Part shown: in pieces, positions 11,009 through 23,529 of the stretch
Position numbering within the stretch: the first letter of the stretch is position 1
Layout: every line of letters starts with the position of its first letter
NCBI GenBank assembly: GCA_030760725.1
Contig: JASWHV010000005.1
Location: forward strand, 94,742,622-94,806,621
Length of the DNA stretch: 64,000 nucleotides
Direction: 5' to 3'
From: Neostapfia colusana
Taxonomy: Eukaryota > Streptophyta > Magnoliopsida > Poales > Poaceae
Made by a program: the position numbers and the translations under genes
The notes under the pieces: model-generated
Database searches by the model: none
Seen by the model: the letters and a program-made list of their open reading frames with translations, nothing else
Told to the model about the DNA's origin: nothing

Positions 11009-13060
11009 TGTGACGGACCGAAATCCGTACACTCCAGGATCATAGAGGGTGGTGCCGCACGATGCATCACTCGACAGCACACACAATAAGGCAAACATAG
11101 TATTACTTTGAAACTTGCTGAATTTGTACAAAAGTAGTACAAACGTTCAGTTTACATCTATTTACAGAGTTTAACTGCAGCGGAATTTATTTATACAACT
11201 TACTCCTACTCCTAACTAGCAAAAGTTGGTTGTTCAGCCCTACGGACAACCCACACTATACACCCAGCTTCACTGCAGCGTGTACGGCTCCCACACAGCC
11301 ATAGTCTCTGACGGAGGATAGCCCTCGCTGGTGGACCCATACTCCGAGTCCGTGGGGTACTCCTCACCTGCAAACACTTATAGCAGCAACCATGAGCACG
11401 ATGGCTCAGCAAGTCTTAACCAACTCTCCTACACAAGAAGCTCTACATGCAAGTCATACTCAAAAATAGGATGGCAGTTTGCAGAAAAGGACAATTCTAC
11501 AAGTTCATCCTTAATTCATCTTTTAGCCACAAGTTAAAAGTTCACAAATCTGAAATTTAGTGAGCAATATTTGGTGGCACACATGTAGTAATACAAGTTA
11601 TTCATATCAGCAGTGATGTATCAAAATCTTTCATAGCTTACTACATCACGACACAGTGAACAAGAGGTACTCATAACCGCGAGGGATGCCGAATTGACTC
11701 GTTATACACCTGCAGGGATATCCGAATAGCACATCACGTACGCCCATACTCGGAGCTGCACACAGCAAGCTCACCCGACGTCGTACGGAACAACCTTTCA
11801 CCAAAGAGCCCAAACGTCGAACCGGTCGCACCCAAACAGACAGGAGGTTCCCTACACAGAGCATCTCTCTATGCCCTTTATCGGATTTCCACCTTTCTGC
11901 CCTCAACCTACACCTATAAATTGGTGTGTTATGCCTCGTTGCCCGGAGGTATAGGTTACATCAGTTTATCGGACCCCATATATCCGATATGCCTTTGGTA
12001 CATTCAAACTTGTTCAGTGGGGCCGCACACGGATCGGTCCTCAATCGAAACGGGCAGGGCTACGCACACAAGACTTCCTCTTGCTGTGTCCTACACCCTG
12101 CCTAGTCTCATTTTTCTTACTAAAGTTATCTCACATCTCGAACCAATCCCGTATGTGGCGAATCCTATACTCGCGAGTAGATTCACAGTACTCGACTTGT
12201 ACCGAAGTCTATAAATTTTAAACAAAGCATGTTCTACTTGAGGACTTAGACACTACCCCCACTCTCTTTAGGATAATCTGGTTATGCAATTAAAGTTTCA
12301 TCCATCCTAAACTTAATGCACATACATACCTCAAGCTAAATTCATATAAAGCAAAACTTGATAAAATTTGTTAAATGCAAACCGGGGCTTGCCTTATTGC
12401 CGCTGGTCAGGGCTTAGATGTTCCCCCAGAGTTATGAAATCAAAGATCTCCGGAGTCTCCTCGCCTTCAACGACTACACATAATTAAATTAACGATATGT
12501 GTCAACTTAATGCAAATGGGTTAAATTGATAATTATAAAGACAAAAACTCTTTCTAGCTATCCCTTTTGAATCTGAAATTTTTTCTGTGGCTTGATAAGA
12601 AACTAACCAGAGACTTAGTCAAATTTCATTTTGAAACAAAACTCATTTGAGCCCTGCACAAATAAATAGTTAAATGACCTATACTAGAGTTTCTATGTAT
12701 TTCCAGTGATTTTCATGGAGCAAACCATTACTTTCTGGAAACTAGAGTTTGAGATGGTTCTAATGGGGTTGGTTTCATGTAATTTGGAGGATCCTAGAGG
12801 AAGTTATGCCCTAATCAAGATTTGAGAAAATTTCTGAAAATGTTTCTGTCCATTTTTCTATTTTCTCAGGGTAGTTCAGTTAATTACACCATTGGGTTGA
12901 CTTAATGAACCCGGATGGATCTGAAATTTTTCATGTGATTCAAGGATATTCAAATGAAAATCCCAGCCAAATTTCAGAATTTCCCATAAAGAAATTCTCC
13001 AGATAAAATTCCCAAAAATTTAAATTTAGGAAATTAATTCTGGAAAATTAATGGGTTTTA
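11009..13060 (-). mobile_element. Element D 5' LTR (3' half)
   Basis: On minus this LTR ends in GTCACA at 11009. From 13060 leftward it aligns with B's LTR from about 34731 onward, so roughly the first 1.9 kb is missing. The break is the start of LTR F at 13061. It contains the CGAGTAG arm at 12174-12180, with an imperfect partner, and the box GCAAACCGGGGCTTGCC near 12379. There is no gene. Confidence 0.8.
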
Positions 13061-13127
13061 TGGAGAGGGCCCGACGCCGCCCGTTCAGTCAAGGGGACGT
13101 GGCACTCGCCCGGGAGTCGCATTGGGT

Positions 13128-13148
13128 GGTGCCGTGTTGTGCGGCACC
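13128..13148 (-). repeat. Terminal LTR hairpin (F copy)
   Basis: GGTGCCG (13128-13134) pairs perfectly with CGGCACC (13142-13148). Confidence 0.7.
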
Positions 13149-13608
13149 CAATAGCACACATAAGGAACAATGTATTGCATAACACAATAGCGGAAGCTTA
13201 CAAGTTTTTCTTTGTAAATAGTTTACATCAAGTAGCTACAATGGAAGTCTATAACAACTCACGTCGAATCACTAAAGAGCACTTGAGATGAAGTCCAGCC
13301 CGCGGACTCCTCTCGCTAGCAACACGAAGACAACAGCAGCGGCTGGGTTTTCCATGTGTTACGCGACACGGAAGTCTCTAAGTCTCACCGGACAACCTTC
13401 TTCTTAGCATCGATGTTAACCTGCAAAACCACTCATATAGCAAGCGTGAGCACATAGCCTCAGCAAGACTGATCCGTCTCTCCTAAGCAAGAAACTCTAC
13501 ATGAACGACAGTTGCAATAGGGTTAGCTAGATTTGCATAAAGGGCTCACCTAGTGTAGATCCTTAACTTTACGATTCTAAGCCTCATTGTACAGACCTTG
13601 AGCCGAAC

Positions 13609-13655
13609 AGCATCGCAACTCCACAATCAAACAAGAAACGCTTTGTTGCGATGCT
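13609..13655 (-). repeat. LTR hairpin with conserved loop (F copy)
   Basis: The arms AGCATCGCAAC (13609-13619) and GTTGCGATGCT (13645-13655) pair perfectly over 11 bases. The loop, read on minus, contains TTTCTTGTTTGATTGTGG. Confidence 0.85.
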
Positions 13656-14307
13656 TCTTGTACAAAGTGAAAGTAAAGTTTAATGAGCCTATCTCTAATT
13701 CAATCATGGTTGCAATACAAATTACATCACAGCCTTATCAAGTTCAAAAGATAACCAATTCAGTGGTTACTACGTCAAGACGCAGTTGGCAAGTGTGCTC
13801 ATATAACCGCGAGCGACGGTGATTCGAATCAGTACACGTCCGGACTACACGACACGTACACCCGTACTCCGAGTTACCGGCAGCAACCTCAACTGACGTT
13901 GTACGCGGCAACCTTTCCCATGATCTTCCACACAGGACGCAATCTAACTGCCCTGAGTCCGCAAGCTCCATCAAGGTACATACCCGCAGTGGTATGTTCT
14001 TGAGCGAGTTACCTCCTGCTACCCTGACGCCGAAAGCCTAAGGCAGTTAGAAAAGTTCCAATTTGGATCTCCCAAGGTACATCGGTTTCCTGGGTCCCAT
14101 ATAGCCAGTATGTGCCCGGTACACAACTCAATCTTGTCCAACAGGGCCAAGCACGGACGGGCCTTAACCGACACAGGCAGGGCTATGCACGCATGGTCCG
14201 CAGCCTGCTGCATCTAAACCTCCCTGCCCGGTCTTCATTTATTATGTGTGAACTTTCCTCATCATTTCTATTCTCGACCCGCTCCGAATAAACCAACCCT
14301 AAACTCG

Positions 14308-14328
14308 CGAGTAGATTCCAACTACTCG
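14308..14328 (-). repeat. CGAGTAG/CTACTCG inverted repeat (F copy)
   Basis: A perfect 7-bp arm pair with a 7-base spacer, also present in both C LTRs and with one change in B. Confidence 0.75.
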
Positions 14329-14441
14329 ACTTCTACCGGACCTTTCCTACTAACATTAGCGTAGCCAAATTCACTCGAGGAGGAGCTATGCTACCCTTTG
14401 ACACGACCCCACGGTCTTGTCGAGCCAGGATCACGCTGAGG

Positions 14442-14462
14442 GGTGCTGCGTTGCACAGCACC
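14442..14462 (-). repeat. Terminal LTR hairpin (A copy, compensatory change)
   Basis: GGTGCTG (14442-14448) pairs perfectly with CAGCACC (14456-14462). Relative to C, E and F (GGTGCCG with CGGCACC), both sides of one pair have changed. Confidence 0.7.
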
Positions 14463-14909
14463 GAATAACACACATCAAAGGTACAAAGCGGAAGCAAAAC
14501 TTTTATAACATAAAGCGGTTTATGAACATTTTTACATCAAAATAGGTCCAGTCTACACTCACGGGCGTAGACTACGCATCAAGTTCACGTTCAGCCCATG
14601 AACGTGTCCTTGCTAGCACACACGCACACTAACACGGCGGCGTGCACGACTCCCACTCGACGGGGTTCCCCTCCTGGGGTTCCGTCTCCTCTTCGGGAGT
14701 CCCTTCCTCATAGAACCCTGCAAAAGCTTCAAACACAAGCAGTGAGCACGAAGGCTCAGCAAGACTGACCCGTCTCTCCTAAACATGGAACTTCTACATG
14801 AGGGGTGATGGGTACAAGAGATAAAACAATTTGCAAAGGACTCGCCTAATTATTGGAACCTTACTTTCAAGTTTTAGCAGCAGGTTGTGGAGAACCTTAC
14901 GCTAAGGCT

Positions 14910-14952
14910 CATGAGAGAGCCGCAATCAAACAAGAAACACATTTCTCTCATG
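14910..14952 (-). repeat. LTR hairpin with conserved loop (A copy)
   Basis: The arms CATGAGAGA (14910-14918) and TCTCTCATG (14944-14952) pair perfectly over 9 bases. The stem differs completely from that of the F copy, while the loop on minus keeps TTTCTTGTTTGATTG. Confidence 0.85.
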
Positions 14953-17900
14953 TACTTTGCCCAAAGTTGAAAAGAACTTTAGTTAGCTCTAAACTACAAC
15001 AAATCATTAGCAATCAAGTCCATCTTTCAATCAGCAACATTTTAACAAGTAAGTAGCCTGTTCTTTCTACGTCATGGTACAGTGAACAAGTGGTACTCAC
15101 TGACCATGAGGGACGGCGATTATAATCGATTTACACCTGCAGGGTTACCCGAATAACCCGTCACGTACGCCCGTACTCGATGTTGCCAACAACAACCATC
15201 ACGGACGTCGTACGCGACCACCTTTCACCCGTCAGCCAAATGTTGAACCGGTCCAATTGTCCCATGCAAGAGGTCTCTGCACGTGCATCTCAGTGCCGCC
15301 AGCCGATTTACACCTCAAGCTCTCAACCTACCCTCTGAACGACCAGCTATGCCTCAACACCCAGCTACCCGAGTTACATCGGTTTCCCGGTTCCCATATA
15401 GCCGGTAGGTCTTCGGTACTGTTCTAGCTTGTTCAACAGGCCCGCACACGGCTCGGTCCTCAATCGACACAAGCGGAGCTACAGACACAGGCCCCAAAGT
15501 CCTGCTTCCCTTACTATCCGCTCGGTCTCATCTTTCTTGCCATGTGTATCATGTGCTATCTCTACCAGAGTCGAGTGCCTCTAGCCTATGCTCGCGAGTA
15601 GTTCCAACTACTTGACTTGTACCGAATCCTACCCTAACTTAGATTTGCAGTAGCTAATGGGGTTTGCAATCCTAAACCCAACCCATGGTTTTCTTGGCTA
15701 TGCAATTGGGTTTTCAAACAAGACTCTAATGCAAGGAAATAAGTGATACTCAAAGAAAATGCTCAAAACAATAAAAAGTTGTAAATAAGTTAATGAAAAC
15801 CGGAGCTTGCTTTGTTGCTCTTGGTCGTAGGCTAGCTGCTCCTCCGGGTAACGAAGTCTAGGACTTCGGGTTCCTCCTCGACCTTAGCGACTACATGATA
15901 TAAGAAGTACATGTATTAATTAAATGCATTTGAATTGAGTTTTAACTTTGTGAACCTTCTAAGTCTCACTAGACAGACCCAAAGACTGTGAAACTTTTAC
16001 TGTGGCTTGGTTACAAACTAAACAGGGACTTGGTCAAGTTTTAGTTGCAGCAAAACTCATTTGAGCCCTACAAAATTAATTATGTACTTGACATTAATTG
16101 AAGACTTTTAGGGTGTTCTAAGGATTTTGATGAAAGAAGCTATGACTTTCTGAAAACTAGATTTTCAGAGGGTTCTAATGGGGTTGGTTTCACTTAATTT
16201 GAAGGTTCCTAGCTAAAGATATGAGCTAAACAATTTCAGAGAAAATTCTGAAAATGTTTCTGAACATTTTCTATTTTCTCTGGAACAGTTTCATTAATCA
16301 CACCATTAGGTGGATCAAATTAGCTCAAATGGACCTGAAATTGTTATGGTAGTTCAGGGATATTTTGGTGAACATCCCAGCAAAATTTCAGATTTTCCTC
16401 CAAGGCATTCTCCAGTTAAAATTCCACAACAGTTTAAATTTTAGGAATTAATTATGGAGAATCAAGGAGTTTCATGCAGTGAAACTTGATTTTCTGGAAA
16501 GTGCTCAAATAGTTGAAACCAACAAAATTTGGTTCACTTGATTTGGAGTTTCCTAGCCCAAGTTATGAGGATTTGAAGTTTGAATGAAATCTTGAAATCT
16601 TGGAAAAGTTTAAATCTGCCGGTGGGCCACGGGGACACGTGTTGCGCGCTGAGGCGTCGGCACACCGGAGTCTACGGGGTATTTGCGCACCAGCACACCA
16701 GATCCGAGCCGCAGCCCGATCCCGATTTAAAATATCTGCCGCTGACGGCTGGGGTCCACCCCCTTCGTCTACCTCCCACCGCCCGCGCTCTGCCGCCGGG
16801 GTACCTCGCCGGAGAGCTCGCCGGCAGCCTCTGTGGAGCTCCAAGATTTCTGATTCCGGCCGCCCCTGCCTATTTTCACTCGGGGAACATGATTCCGGGC
16901 TCAGCTCGTCATGAAAATGGCCGGCACATGGTCGGCGACGAGCAGCAGCCTCGGGAGAACTTCGGCCGTATTGCCCGTCCTCCCTAGCACCTCACCCGAT
17001 CGAGCTAAGGGTCGTCGAGCATCAGTGGACCATAGGAAAGGTCGACATGAGCTCCACTGAGCTCGGGAAGGACGGTGTTAGGCTGTCACCGTGCGACCTA
17101 GGCCGGAAATTGGGATTTCTACTAAAACTTGAAGAACAGCGGTTTCCCTCCATGGTTCTTCGTGGTTCCTGCTCCTATGGACTCGTACGGGCAACTAGAA
17201 GTGATCCTCTCCATGAGAGGAGGAGTGATGCAGTGTAGCTTACGAATTTCCCCTGATCGGTGCCGACTCCACTTTAGCACACCGCCGCGAAAACACGAAA
17301 TTCCGGCCTGAGCAGTGTTTGTCATGCCGCCGGAGCTTGCGGGAATGAAAGAGGGACTGAAGGTGAACCTCTTTGCTGTTCACAGCTCGGTGAACGGTGG
17401 GCTGTGGTTGCCGGAAGGATGATTCCCGCAGTGGCGGCTCGAGCTGAACCGGCAGAGGAAAGATCGCCTCGGTGGAGCTCGGGGAGGACTGCGCAGGGTC
17501 TGGAACCGACGTGAGGGTGTCGAAGATGGCTTGGCGCACCCGGTGCTGGTCTCAGATCGCCGGGAGGATCACTGGATCGGCCGGGCGATGAGGAACCGAA
17601 AGTTCACTCGGGCGTCAAGGAGTTTCAGTCTGTTGGGTGAGAGTGCGCCGATAGGGATGGGGAGCACCGGCGACTGCTCGGACGCCTAGATAAAGGCCCC
17701 GGAAGTCGGTTCAGCGGCCGTGGCGGCAAGCAGGTGGTGGCGTGGTGGCCTCCCCTCGGTGGCGCTCTCGGGAGAAGCTCGGGGACCCGAGCACTGAAAA
17801 TCCACTCGGTTAGATCTTCTCAGTGGCTGACATGTGGGTCCCAATTTTCTTTTAACCTCTAAAATTAACTCCAAATCACTGTTGTAAACAGTAAGCCCTA

Positions 17901-18446
17901 AACTGCCCATTGTGATTTGAATTATTCACCTCTGAGCCATTTGAATTGGTTAGAATTCAAATTGGGTTTGGTTTGGATAAATCAGCACATGTTCAGATTG
18001 AAATTCAAATAAAGTTTGAATTTGTCCCACTTAGCTCATGTCAAGATCAACTCCAAATGGAGTAAAAATTAGTGTGTGAGCTTACAAAAATGTGCTGAGT
18101 AAGAATATGCCTCCCACTTTTGAATTTATGCGATCAAAACAGTTTGAATTTGCATTTGAGTTCAAACTGCCCTCTTTCTAGCTATACCCAAAATGACCTC
18201 AAAAAGGTTTTGAATTTGGGTGAAACTTGGCATGGACATTCCTAGCACTGAGTAGGAGTTTTCATATGCCCAGCCCCTGTATATCACATGTGGGAAATAC
18301 CACTTTTGCAATATGTGAGTTTGTTCCCTAATGAGCATGTTGATGGTGGTTACTTGCTCTTCAAATGTGTTTATCAACTTGCTTCAAATGAGGTGTGTGT
18401 GTGGTGATGACACTTCAAGCATGTGTCAAAAACTGAGGCCCTTACA

Positions 18447-18461
18447 TTCCTCCCACCTTAA
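18447..18461 (-). promoter_or_regulatory. Polypurine tract of element A
   Basis: The minus strand has AAGGTGGGAGGAA immediately before the LTR start. It serves as plus-strand DNA primer in reverse transcription. The upstream box GGGACGAGATTCTTT is shared with B, C and E. Confidence 0.75.
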
Positions 18462-18515
18462 AAGAATCTCGTCCCCAGATTATAAGGTGAAAATGAGAGA
18501 GAGGACGGTGGAGAA

Positions 18516-19404
18516 TTACCGGATATGCGACGTGAAAAAGTCGGGGTAGTTAGCGCGAAGAAATCCTTCGCTCTCCCATGTCGCTTCGTCCACGGAGTGA
18601 TTACTCCATAGAACTTTGTAGAACTACAACGTGCGGTTGCGTGTGGTTCGGGCTTTTTCGTCAATGATCTGAAACGGTTCCTCCCGATAGGTGAGATCCG
18701 GTTGCAGTTCTTCAATGTCCTCCAGCTGAACAGTAGTTGATAATTTGAGACACTTCCTCAGCTGGGAAATATGAAAGACGTCGTGCACACCGGAAAGTGC
18801 TTCTGGTAATCTCAGCCGGTATGCTACTGAACCACATCTTTCGGTAATCTAGAATCGACCGAGGAATCAGGGTACCAACTTCCCTCTCACCGCAAATCTG
18901 TTTACGCCCTTCATTGGAGACACACGTAGTTATACGTGATCCCCGACTTTGAACTGCAATGGGCGTCTTCTCCGGTCTGCATACTGTTTCTGGCGGGATT
19001 GGGCGGCTTTTAGGTTTGCTTGAATCAGCCAAACCTTTTCCTCTGCGTTGTTGACAAGGTCAATCCCGAAGGTAACCCTTTCGCCAGACTCACACCAATT
19101 CAGTGGTGTGCGGCACTTCCTTCCGTATAGCGCCTCATAGGGCGCCATCTTTATGCTGGCTTGGTACCCATTGTTATACGAGAACTCGGCTAACGGCAAG
19201 TGATCATCCCAATTCTTGCTGTGGTTGATAGCGCAAGCTCGTAGCATGTCTTCTAGGATCTGATTTACCCGCTAGGTTTGCCCATCCGTCTGCGGGTGGT
19301 ATGCTAAACTACGGATCAGCTTCGTCCCCAATGCAGCGTGTAGCTGCTCCCAAAAACGGGACACAAATAAAGTGCCCCGATCCGATATGATGGTACGGGG
19401 TACG
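18516..19404 (-). pseudogene. Element A integrase C-terminus and chromodomain-like end
   Basis: From 19404 leftward the frame starts in the integrase core (IISDRG, then the PQTDGQT region with the catalytic Glu area). It continues through AEFSYNNGYQASIKMAPYE and the GPY/F-type C-terminal domain to a chromodomain-like end (ATWESEGFLRANYP), with a TAA at 18516-18518. Frameshifts near 18720 and 18930 break it. The start is missing because copia element G is inserted at 19405. Confidence 0.8.
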
Positions 19405-19688
19405 TGAAAGTGCATCTAGGGTATCCCTTGTGGGTTTTGGAGAATTGATGACAAGCATATGAGATCCTAATGCAACTATTGAGATGATTGCAGGACAAAC
19501 AAAGTGAACTAGCTCGGTGCACACAAAAAGGTGAAAAATAGAGTGGTGTCCGAAAAGGAAGATTTTAATGGAACTTAGAAGAGCAAAGTAGATTTAAATG
19601 TATAGGGTGTGTATGAGAGACACATCCCAAGAGCTCATAAGTTTACGCAAGGGTAAGGGGTATAAAAATCAACTAAAATCCACTGGAC

Positions 19689-19943
19689 ACCGGACTAGTC
19701 CGTTCATGGACCGGACTAGACCGGTCAGCTTACTGGAATGCACCGGACTAGTCCGCTCATGTTTCCGTTGTCCTCTTTAGAGGACTGCGGACTAGTCAGT
19801 CCATGGGATAGGACTAGTCCGCTAAACTTTCTGGAACCCCACTTCACATAGCACCGGACAAGTCCGGTTTTAGACCGGACTAGTCCGCTTAGCCCTCTGG
19901 AAGCAGACCGGACAAGTACGAATATACACCAGACTAGTCCGGT
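19689..19943 (+). repeat. Array of CCGGACTAGTCCGG-type palindromes
   Basis: About nine variants of the dyad ACCGGACTAGTCCG occur in 255 bases (starting near 19689, 19709, 19741, 19786, 19809, 19852, 19872, 19905, 19927). Further copies lie at 20631-20667 and in the element tail (26455-26535, 26935-27012). Confidence 0.85.
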
Positions 19944-19978
19944 ATTAGGTTTTACAATGGTAACCTTTCTGGAAACCA

Positions 19979-19985
19979 TATAAAT
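19979..19985 (+). promoter_or_regulatory. TATA box of LTR G
   Basis: TATAAAT follows the palindrome array directly; transcription would be expected to start some 30 bases downstream, before the AAACCCTAG leader-like sequence. Confidence 0.6.
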
Positions 19986-20750
19986 TGGTGATCCACGACC
20001 TTCCAACACAGAGACACGACTCACACTGCTAGAAACTCAAACCCTAGCGCCGCCACCTGTCCCAAGAGCCCAAAAACACATCTCCCCACACATCTAAGGT
20101 GCGAAAAAGGTGAAAATCAATTAAACACTTGGATTTGGGATTGGGAGATCGTCGTTCCTTCGTTGTGAGCTCTTGGGGTTTGATCTCCCTACACTCATAT
20201 TCTGCATTATAATCTTTTTGAGTGTATTTGATCGCTTTTTCATTGTAATTCTCGTGGGAGTCCTCAACGTGTGAGGTTGCCCCACAAACTCGGTGATTAC
20301 CCGTGCTAGTGGAGTCAAGTCGGCCTTGTGTGGTGACTTGAAGAGGGAAAGGGTTAGAGACCCGGCTCTGTGTGAGCTTCCTCAACGAGGACGTAGATCT
20401 CTTGGTGAGATCGAACCTCGGTATAATTTGTGCCTCGCGTGCCTCTTTATTTTTGTTGATTAGAACATCTAGTTGCTAAACTTCATAATTTGAATTGCTA
20501 AGTTTCATTCACGGGCATAATCACACCTCACATTGTAAACTCAAAATAAAATAACCGTTGTTCTTATTTCTGCTTCTAAACAAGTTAATTTTCCTGAACA
20601 ACACTTAATACAATCTACACACTTCAGGCACACCGGAATAGTCCGCTCACACAACCGGACTAGTCCAGTCAAGCAAGTTTTTGACAACTACATTAAGTGT
20701 GCAGGAAACTCTGTAAGGCCTATTCACCCCCCCTCTAGGCCACATTCAAT

Positions 20751-20763
20751 TGGTATCAGAGCC
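20751..20763 (+). promoter_or_regulatory. Primer binding site, element G
   Basis: TGGTATCAGAGCC is complementary to the 3' end of initiator tRNA-Met; it lies a few bases after the LTR. Confidence 0.9.
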
Positions 20764-20802
20764 AGGTTCTCCACCAACGAGACTCACATCTCGGAGAGAT
20801 CA

Positions 20803-22933
20803 ATGGCCTCTGAGAAGACCAACGATATCCCAAAGACGAACATCAACGATGAGGAGCAAGAAGACAAAGCCTTCGATGTGCTGAAAGAAAGTTCAGATGA
20901 CGATGAAGAAGTGAGACAGCTAAAGGCACTACTGAGAAAGAAATTAATGGCACAAAAGGGAAAAGAGGAAGAAAAGACGATGGGGAGTGGTCATCACGAC
21001 TACTGCCGATATCCTTACAACTACAACCGTCTCAATTCAAATAATCACTATCTCTCCATTCCTATGGGAAGGCCTCCGCAGTTTGACGGAAGTGACTATA
21101 CCATGTGGAAGTACAACATGAAAATGCATCTAATATCCTTGAATCCTAGCCTTTGGCATATTGTCTGCACAGGTATAGATATCCCAGACACGGATGAAGA
21201 ACTCACTCCGGAACAAGAACGAGAGATTCACAGAAATGCACAAGCCGTTGCAGTAATCACATCGTCACTAAGCAGGGAAGAATTCACCAAGATCGATGGA
21301 CTAGAGAGTGCAAAAGAAATCTGGGATACACTCAAAACAGCTCATGAAGGAAATAGGTCTGTACGTGAAGCCAAATTGAGATGCTTGAAGGAGAGTTGGG
21401 GAGATTTGCTATTGAAGAAGGCGAATCACCCCAAGACATGTGCAACCGGATGAAGTCACTCATCAACAAAATCCGTGCCTATCGAAGTAAGAAATGGACT
21501 GATCATGAGGTGGTCAAAAGGATGATTAGAGCCTTCATGCCAAGAAACGTCACACTTTGCTCAATGATTAGAGAAAGCCCCGGGTTTCACAAAATGACTC
21601 CCGATGAGTTATTGGGGAAGATCATAAATCATGAAATGATGGAGAGGGAGGCTCAATACGTCAAAGACTTAGCCGAGCTTACCTCTTCCAAAAAGAAAGA
21701 AGTTGCTCTCAAAGCAACGTGTAGACCCAAACTCAAAGAAACCCGTGAAGAAACCAAGATGACGGAGATACAAGCAACGTTAGTACCGATCTAGATGATG
21801 AGGAAATGGTACCCTTTATCAAAAAGTTCAAGCGCATGATGAGGAGAAGACATGGCAACAACTCAAATGAAGGGAAAAGCAAGGATAAAGGAAAATCCAA
21901 GGCTCGACGTACTTGCTATAATTGTGGAGAGTACGGTCACTTCATGGTGGACTGTACTTATGAAGAAAACAAGAAGAAGAAGGAAACAAAAGCACATGAG
22001 AAGAAAAATTTCAGAAAAAGGAGACAAGCTCGTCAAGCTCACATTGGCAAGGAGTGGGACTCAAACGATGAGTCCTCCTCCGATGAAGAAGAGGAGATGG
22101 CCACCATTGCCGTTAAGAAACCCACCATGAGAGCTACACTCTTCCCAAACATGGGACGACTGGATATGAACAACCATACTTGCCTTATGGCTAAAGAACA
22201 CAAGAAAAAGATTCGACTTACTCCTCCTGCGTTAAATACCTCTATTGATAACTTTGATAGCTCTAGTGATAATGAAGAAATGTTTAGAGGATTAAGTAAA
22301 ATTGCTTTAAAGAAAATGGAAATGTTGTCGAACGAAATCTTTGAAAAGGAGGAACTTGTCAACCGACAAGAAGATATGCTCATCCGTGAAAGGAAGAGAT
22401 ATCAAGAAGTTGAAAAACTTCTTGAGCTTGAAAAAGAGAAGAACAAGTCACTTGAGTTTGAGCTAGCCTTGAGTAAGGAGATTTACTCAAAGCTAGAGGA
22501 CTCACATATTGCAATCAAGGATGAGCTTGCTAACTTGTCAAGAGTTAACACGATCCTTGAGGTGCAAGTTGAGTCACACAAGCAAAGTGACTCATCTTCC
22601 TCCAAGAGCTCTTCCACCAAAGATATGAGTTCGACAATAATTGGAACCTGCACATGCTCTAGTAAGAAAAATATCATTTCTAATACTTCAACTTCTCATG
22701 ATATGCATCCTTCCAAAAACAGCATCTTCGATAAGGAGAAGATCAAATATGCACGTAGTGCATATATGTTCACTAGACCTCCCAACGTCAAAGATGGTCT
22801 TGGGTTTGACAGGAACAAACACATGTCCACTCTTAATCATGCAAAGAAAAGAATCACCTTTGTTAAGGAAAATCACATGAATCTGATTTACAAATATTGT
22901 TTCGTACATTTGATACTTCCTATGTTCTTATGA
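20803..22933 (+). pseudogene. Copia gag (element G)
   Basis: The start at 20803 (MASEKTNDIPK) lies 40 bases after the primer site. The first segment holds an acidic N-terminus and the copia Gag core (MGRPPQFDGSDYTMWK, IWDTLK). A frameshift near 21380 and another before 21790 move the frame; the third segment carries the zinc knuckle CYNCGEYGHFMVDC (about 21913-21954), a basic and then an acidic Ser-rich stretch, and a Glu/Lys-rich coiled coil (about 22310-22580). Gag forms the particle and packages RNA. The long coiled-coil extension is typical of SIRE-like elements. The last residues before the stop at 22931 are out of the protease frame. Confidence 0.85.
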
Positions 22934-23529
22934 AAAACAAATATGGAAAAGTTATTGCTAAATACACAGGGCCACGCCACAAGAACTCGAAAACTTGTGT
23001 GTGGGTGCCCAAGACTCTTGTGACTAACCTGAGAGGACCGGTGGATCTAAGTGGGTGCTAGATAGCGGATGCACAAATCACATGACCGGAGAGAGAGATA
23101 TGTTTGTGGAGTACGAGTACAACGAGGATCCAAGTGAAGGCATATACTTTGGAGACAACAGCCAAGGAAAGGTCCTTGGTAGCGGTAACATTGAAATATC
23201 TCCTCAACACACTTTATCTAATGTTTTACATGTAGACTCCCTAGATTATAACCTTTTGTCAATATCTCAACTATGCGACAAAGGTTATAACTGTTTATTC
23301 ACTAATGAGGGTGTGACCGTTTTTAGAAGAAGCGATGGCTCGATCGCATTCAAGGGAATGTTGAAGGGAAAGCTTTATCTTGTTGATTTCAACAAAGATA
23401 AAGCCGAACTCAACACTTGCTTGGTTGCTAAGACCAACATGGGATGGCTGTAGCATAGACGGCTAGCCCATGTTGGGATGAGAAATCTGCAGAAACTTCT
23501 AAAAGGTGGTAACATCCGAGGTCTAAAGG
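22934..23529 (+). pseudogene. Copia protease and pre-integrase domain (element G)
   Basis: The protease active site DSGCTNHMTG lies near 23058-23087, preceded by SKWVL. The frame continues through YFGDNSQGKVLG and NLLSISQLC to a TAG at 23451-23453, in the position of the Trp that precedes the pre-integrase motif HRRLAHVGMRNL; this fits a TGG-to-TAG change. The protease would normally cut the polyprotein. The region between 22934 and 23040 is in another frame. Confidence 0.8.

Larger units (their letters stand above)
681..13060 (-). mobile_element. Fragmented Ty3-type chromovirus, element D
   Basis: Read on the minus strand, the visible order is 5' LTR end (11009-13060), degenerate primer site, 1.9-kb leader, gag (from 9079), protease, reverse transcriptase, RNase H, and integrase up to 681. 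The frame is interrupted by the LINE (2025-4100) and solo LTR H1 (4391-7190), and cut off by K at 680 and by F at 13061. Its LTR and coding sequence are closest to element B. Many stops and frameshifts make it the most decayed coding copy, and by nesting it is the oldest element in this half of the window. Confidence 0.85.
13061..14398 (-). mobile_element. LTR fragment F, nested in D's LTR
   Basis: The minus-strand LTR end lies at 13061 (TGGAGAGGGC on plus). It is the same family as K: shared terminal hairpin (13128-13148), covarying hairpin (13609-13655) and inverted repeat (14308-14328). The start of the LTR is not present, because element A interrupts it at 14399. There is no gene. Confidence 0.75.
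14399..18446 (-). mobile_element. Element A 3' LTR (4.05 kb)
   Basis: On minus it starts TGTAAGGGCC at 18446 and ends GTCGTGTCA at 14399. It belongs to a family distinct from B, C and E but shares their architecture: AT-rich flanks, a GC-rich core (about 16620-17840), the covarying hairpin (14910-14952), the inverted repeat near 15595-15613 with one mismatch, and the terminal hairpin (14442-14462). Open frames in the GC-rich core are not supported as genes. Confidence 0.85.
14399..19404 (-). mobile_element. Ty3-type chromovirus A, 3' part
   Basis: A complete 3' LTR (14399-18446) is followed on minus by the polypurine tract and the C-terminal part of integrase up to 19404, where copia element G is inserted. 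The remainder of A (5' LTR, gag, protease, RT) is not found on the other side of G. Confidence 0.85.
19405..20744 (+). mobile_element. Element G 5' LTR
   Basis: It starts TGAAAGTGCATCTAGG and ends near CTAGGCCACA, just before the primer site; the exact end (20742 or 20744) cannot be fixed without a 3' LTR. It carries a TATA box and a dense array of GGACTAGTCC-type palindromes. No gene. Confidence 0.85.
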